Source of the DNA: CAYXZR01 sp964470025
Lineage (GTDB): Bacteria; Patescibacteriota; Patescibacteriia; Buchananbacterales; UBA6539
Length of the DNA: 9,320 nt
Reading direction: 5' to 3'
Assembly (NCBI GenBank): GCA_964470025.1
Contig: CAYXZR010000032.1
Span: 1 to 9,320 of the forward strand
The notes beneath the pieces were generated by a model that made no database searches, was not told the origin of the DNA, and saw nothing but the letters and a program-made list of their open reading frames with translations. The position numbers and the translations under genes are program-made. Positions 6,616 through 9,320 of this stretch are shown here, in pieces; the first letter of the stretch is position 1, and every line of letters starts with the position of its first letter.

Positions 6616-7180
6616 CCTGCCAACCAGAACCGGTATTAACTAACTGAATAATCATAGTTCTGTATGAAATTCTTGGGTTAATAGTAGTACCAATTGATTC
6701 TTGAAATTGTGTGGAAACAGAGGCAGTAGCTCGACCAGAGGCAGTATCATACTCTGTAATCACAACTGATAATGCCTCAGTTGAAACTCCATAGTATGTA
6801 TCTGAATTTTGATATGGCAACAACCAAGTAGCTAAACTTGATTTTGCACTAGCACGCATCTTAGTTGTCATCAGCGGATTAATATCATCAATATAATCAA
6901 ATCCCTGCTGGTTTGAATAACTACCAAATCGCTCAGCAAAAGTCTGTGAGATAGTTCTCAGTGACGCTTGTACTTCAGGTTGACCCGCGACCACATCAAC
7001 AGTTGTTGCTTCTGGAGAAGGAATAACTGGCAAACGACGAGGTTCTGTGGTTGGTTGTTGATTAGTAGGCGTAACTCCTCCATCCTGGGAACGATTCAAA
7101 AAGTACAGAAGCAAGAGTAAAAGAAGCAAGAGTAAAATACCGATGCCAAGATATAAAAATAGTTTATTTCTTCGTGTCAT
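6590..7180 (-). CDS. Single-pass membrane protein with NTF2/VirB8-like outer domain
   Basis: The 196-residue product has a basic start (TRRNK), one membrane helix (about 8-28) containing ten leucines in a row (16-25), a Pro/Thr/Gln linker (about 34-68) and a C-terminal domain (about 70-196). That domain opens with a long helix (LRTISQTFAERFGSYSNQ), has a helical middle, and ends in three or four strands closing with SGWQVDEAAW. This order and the final GW-V motif resemble the NTF2-like fold of VirB8 and TcpC, the assembly proteins of type IV secretion and conjugation. Topology also matches: one N-terminal helix with the domain outside. It follows virB4 with 20 bases between, the usual company of VirB8. 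The family call is from pattern and context, not clear sequence identity. Translation starts only nine bases after a candidate extended -10, with no Shine-Dalgarno. Confidence 0.75.
   Translation of the reverse strand: MTRRNKLFLYLGIGILLLLLLLLLLYFLNRSQDGGVTPTNQQPTTEPRRLPVIPSPEATTVDVVAGQPEVQASLRTISQTFAERFGSYSNQQGFDYIDDINPLMTTKMRASAKSSLATWLLPYQNSDTYYGVSTEALSVVITEYDTASGRATASVSTQFQESIGTTINPRISYRTMIIQLVNTGSGWQVDEAAWQE
7107..7136. repeat. Perfect 2 x 15-bp tandem repeat in the leucine helix
   Basis: AGAAGCAAGAGTAAA occurs twice back to back (7107-7121 and 7122-7136). On the coding (minus) strand this gives ten consecutive leucine codons, using TTA, CTC, TTG, CTT and CTT, then TTA, CTC, TTG, CTT and CTG. 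One repeat unit equals five codons, so gain or loss of a unit would keep the frame and change the membrane helix by five residues. Confidence 0.9.
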
Positions 7181-7189
7181 ATCGTACTT

Positions 7190-7198
7190 AGTATATCA
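7190..7198 (-). promoter_or_regulatory. Extended -10 promoter element before the VirB8-like gene
   Basis: On the minus strand TGATATACT combines an extended TG and the -10 hexamer TATACT (5 of 6). No good -35 is seen, which extended -10 promoters can tolerate. The hexamer ends nine bases before the ATG at 7180, so transcription would begin zero to three bases upstream of the start codon. It lies just beyond the virB4 stop codon and could give the downstream gene its own leaderless message. Confidence 0.4.
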
Positions 7199-7200
7199 CA

Positions 7201-9105
7201 TTATTCATCACCTTCTTGATCCTGTTGCATTGATTGCTTAAACTCTTCCTTAGCCTGCTCAATCTCAAGTAATTGACGAGGATCTGAAGTAATTAGCTGG
7301 TCTTCAGTATACGATGCAACAACCTTAACAGCAACATGTTTATTGCCAGCAAAGAAAATACCTTCACCAATACCGCTTTCAAGTAATAAATATTTCTCCC
7401 CTTCTGTCAAAAGAAACGTCTTTTGCACAAGATCAATCGATGCTGGAGACTGACGCATTAAAAGCTGTATTGATGAGTTGTTGACAATAGCTTGACCATA
7501 CGGGGAAAGTAAAAAGTCATTAACATCCTGAGTGATATTAGTCAAACCGAGGTAGTACTTTCTGCACCGCTTAGCAAGAGCAAAAACAAACTTTGCAGAG
7601 TCTTCATGTTGCATGAGCCACCAGGCCTCATCAATAATAAGAATTCGCTTCTTTAACTCCGAACGAACAACATTCCAAATGTAATTAATGATAGTATAAA
7701 TAGCAATTGGACGTAGCTCATCTTCTAAATCACGAACAGAAAAAATGACCAATTGATTTTTCATATCAACATTTGTTGGACTATTAAACAATCCAGCAAA
7801 AGTTCCTTCGGTATACTTTTTCAATCGCATTGCCAAGTCACTTCCACCTTCCATGCCTTCCAAAATATCCTGAAAATCCTGCATAATCGGAGCTTCTACA
7901 GTGCGCAAATCAGACGACGCTGTAATATCTCGCTTTGCATATGTTTCAAGTAACGCCCGGTCAACAATTGAATCCTCTTGATTAGATAGCTCACCAAGCA
8001 TCAAACGAACCAAGCCCTTAAGAGTAATAACTGAACCACGGATAACATCAGAAGTCCGCTGCTCACCTACTGGCCGAGGTAAATCAAATGGATTAATTTT
8101 ACTTTCTGAACTTAGAGAAATATTAACATATGTTCCACCAACTGCATCTGAAAGATGCTTGTATTCTCGCTCAGGGTCAATAACAATAACATCCGTGCCA
8201 AACATCATGCTACGCAACACCTCAAGCTTAATTGCATAACTTTTACCTGCACCTGATGTCGCAAACACTACTGAGTTAGCATTTTGCAATGTGAATCGAT
8301 CAAACAAAATAAGACTATTATTATGACGATTAATCCCATACAAAATTCCAGTGTCTGAAGTTAACTCAGAGGACATGAAAGGAAACGAGGCAGCAATTGG
8401 TGATGAATTCATATTGAAAGAAATCATCAGCTCATCGTTGCCTAATGGGATTGTTGAATTAAAACCTTGTTCAGCTTGATATAAAACCTTCTTAGTATAG
8501 ACCAATCGAGAGCCAAACAATGCCTCAACATCTTCTGTTAAATCATTAAGTTCATTTTTAGAATCAGCATATATAGTGACGTAAAGACCAAACTGAAAAA
8601 AATGCTCAATACCCTGAGTAAGGTCATCTCGTAACTGCTCAATATCTCGCAGTGCAGTTTCCCGAATTGGATCTCGAGGTGCACCCTTTTCTCTATCTGA
8701 TAAAATCTGAGCCTCAAGCGCACCAACCTTCTTCTTTAGTTGCTTTAAAATAATATGCGACTCAACTGGATAGAAAAACATCCCGATATCAAGCTGAGTA
8801 CTTAGGTTAATAATAGGAGTAAACCAACCAACCGCAATATATCGTGGGTATCCAATAACAAACAGTGTTCGCACATACTGCTCGCCTAAACGCATAAAGT
8901 TTGGCGTAACCTCCATAGCAGCCGGCGCAATAAGATCCTTTATTGATGTAGTACCTTCGCGATAAGTACGCTCTTCCTCTAGAACAGAGCGCTTACTAGA
9001 CAGCTCATCTTTCTCAGCAGCACGCTTAGCTGCCTCTTGACGCTTTTGCTCTTCAAGCGCTTTTTGCTGCTCTTCTCGAAGTAATTGTTGTGGATTAATA
9101 GCCAT
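7201..9105 (-). CDS. virB4: VirB4-family type IV secretion/conjugation ATPase
   Basis: VirB4 ATPases power assembly and DNA or protein transfer by type IV systems, working as hexamers on the inner face of the membrane. The 634-residue protein has Walker A GAGKS (285-289) in FATSGAGKSYAIKLE, Walker B ILIIDEAWW (488-496) and a conserved polar segment NITQDVNDFLLSP (523-535). The PFMSSELTSDTG stretch (242-253), followed by YGINRHNNSLILFDR, is typical of VirB4 proteins I associate with Patescibacteria and Gram-positive conjugation. Residues 1-50 form a Glu/Gln/Lys/Arg-rich, probably coiled-coil extension, and 119-165 is another charged helical stretch. Start choice is good: AAGGG in the end of the upstream gene lies about eight bases before the ATG. 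It begins two bases after the upstream stop, so the two are surely one operon. No membrane helix is evident. Confidence 0.93.
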   Translation of the reverse strand: MAINPQQLLREEQQKALEEQKRQEAAKRAAEKDELSSKRSVLEEERTYREGTTSIKDLIAPAAMEVTPNFMRLGEQYVRTLFVIGYPRYIAVGWFTPIINLSTQLDIGMFFYPVESHIILKQLKKKVGALEAQILSDREKGAPRDPIRETALRDIEQLRDDLTQGIEHFFQFGLYVTIYADSKNELNDLTEDVEALFGSRLVYTKKVLYQAEQGFNSTIPLGNDELMISFNMNSSPIAASFPFMSSELTSDTGILYGINRHNNSLILFDRFTLQNANSVVFATSGAGKSYAIKLEVLRSMMFGTDVIVIDPEREYKHLSDAVGGTYVNISLSSESKINPFDLPRPVGEQRTSDVIRGSVITLKGLVRLMLGELSNQEDSIVDRALLETYAKRDITASSDLRTVEAPIMQDFQDILEGMEGGSDLAMRLKKYTEGTFAGLFNSPTNVDMKNQLVIFSVRDLEDELRPIAIYTIINYIWNVVRSELKKRILIIDEAWWLMQHEDSAKFVFALAKRCRKYYLGLTNITQDVNDFLLSPYGQAIVNNSSIQLLMRQSPASIDLVQKTFLLTEGEKYLLLESGIGEGIFFAGNKHVAVKVVASYTEDQLITSDPRQLLEIEQAKEEFKQSMQQDQEGDE

Positions 9106-9107
9106 AT

Positions 9108-9320
9108 CTACTGCCCTTCAATTTGCAAATTATTAACCTCCGTCATCTTTTCCAAGTTATATGTCTTTGGGTTATATGTATTGTAATACAGCTCAATCAA
9201 GCTCTGAGTATCTAAAGTAACTGGTGTTAATGTCATACTACGAAGCTGCGCGACAATCTGATCAACTCTTTGAAATAGTGCTTTCTTGCGCTTCCCAAAC
9301 TGCTTTTTATTCAATGTAAT
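9108..9320 (-). CDS. TraC-like conjugation protein, C-terminal fragment (5'-truncated by window edge)
   Basis: Only the last 70 or so residues are visible and the frame is open to the window edge. The TTG at 9312-9314 could be taken as a start but reads more naturally as an internal leucine. The fragment has a basic run (NKKQFGKRKKALF), a helix (VDQIVAQLRSMTL) and then the segment LIELYYNTYNPKTYNLEKM. The Tyr-Asn-Pro motif after a helix is typical of the N-terminal part of TraC/VirB4 proteins. In many Patescibacteria and Gram-positive systems this part is carried by a separate gene just before virB4, and this looks like such a gene. The stop is two bases before the virB4 start, and the virB4 ribosome site lies within its last codons. 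The assignment is based on a short stretch and position. Confidence 0.65.
   Translation of the reverse strand: MTLNKKQFGKRKKALFQRVDQIVAQLRSMTLTPVTLDTQSLIELYYNTYNPKTYNLEKMTEVNNLQIEGQ

Noticed and set aside
9312..9314. TTG as the start of a complete 68-residue gene
   Set aside because: The frame continues open to the window edge, the fragment matches an internal part of TraC-like proteins, and there are too few upstream bases to show a ribosome site.

Overview
The window reads as a piece of an AT-rich bacterial chromosome, most likely from the Patescibacteria (Candidate Phyla Radiation). Four things point there: a VirB4-type ATPase of the form common in that group, preceded by a separately encoded TraC-like protein; a small two-helix membrane protein of a family I associate with these genomes; many short membrane-anchored proteins of no known function; and very tight packing. 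This assignment rests on recognising families, not on a marker gene. The genetic code looks standard. All nine visible stops are TAA or TAG, none is TGA, and long ORFs read through cleanly. No mobile element, CRISPR array or gene-free stretch above 100 bases was seen.

Left block, plus strand (2-2945). It begins with the 3' part of a ClpC-type AAA+ unfoldase (second ATPase domain, with a ClpP-docking LGF tripeptide). One base later comes a 185-residue protein with a lysine-rich head and a hydrophobic, aspartate-containing body. A short intergenic region holds a 9-bp inverted repeat next to a perfect TATAAT. The block ends with a membrane-anchored beta-propeller of TolB-like type, which finishes one base before recG, coming from the other strand.

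Right block, minus strand (read from 9320 down to 2947). The order is: end of a TraC-like protein, virB4, a single-pass membrane protein with an NTF2/VirB8-like outer domain, comF, tRNA-Ser(GCU), the two-helix PH-like protein, tRNA-Arg(GCG) and recG. The first three look like one unit of a type IV secretion-like or DNA-transfer machine: an ATPase, a partner, and an assembly protein whose domain would sit outside the membrane. ComF (competence-type phosphoribosyltransferase family) and RecG (branch-migration helicase) follow. A link to DNA uptake plus recombination is plausible but inferred only from neighbourhood. The tRNA genes are interleaved with protein genes at spacings of 13-27 bases, suggesting shared transcripts cut by tRNA processing.

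The most notable points are: the VirB4/VirB8-like pair; a ten-leucine membrane helix encoded by a perfect 15-bp tandem repeat; a tRNA-Arg with anticodon GCG in a genome that favours CGA codons; an extended -10 almost touching a start codon; and the shared anchor-plus-linker design of the two outward-facing proteins.
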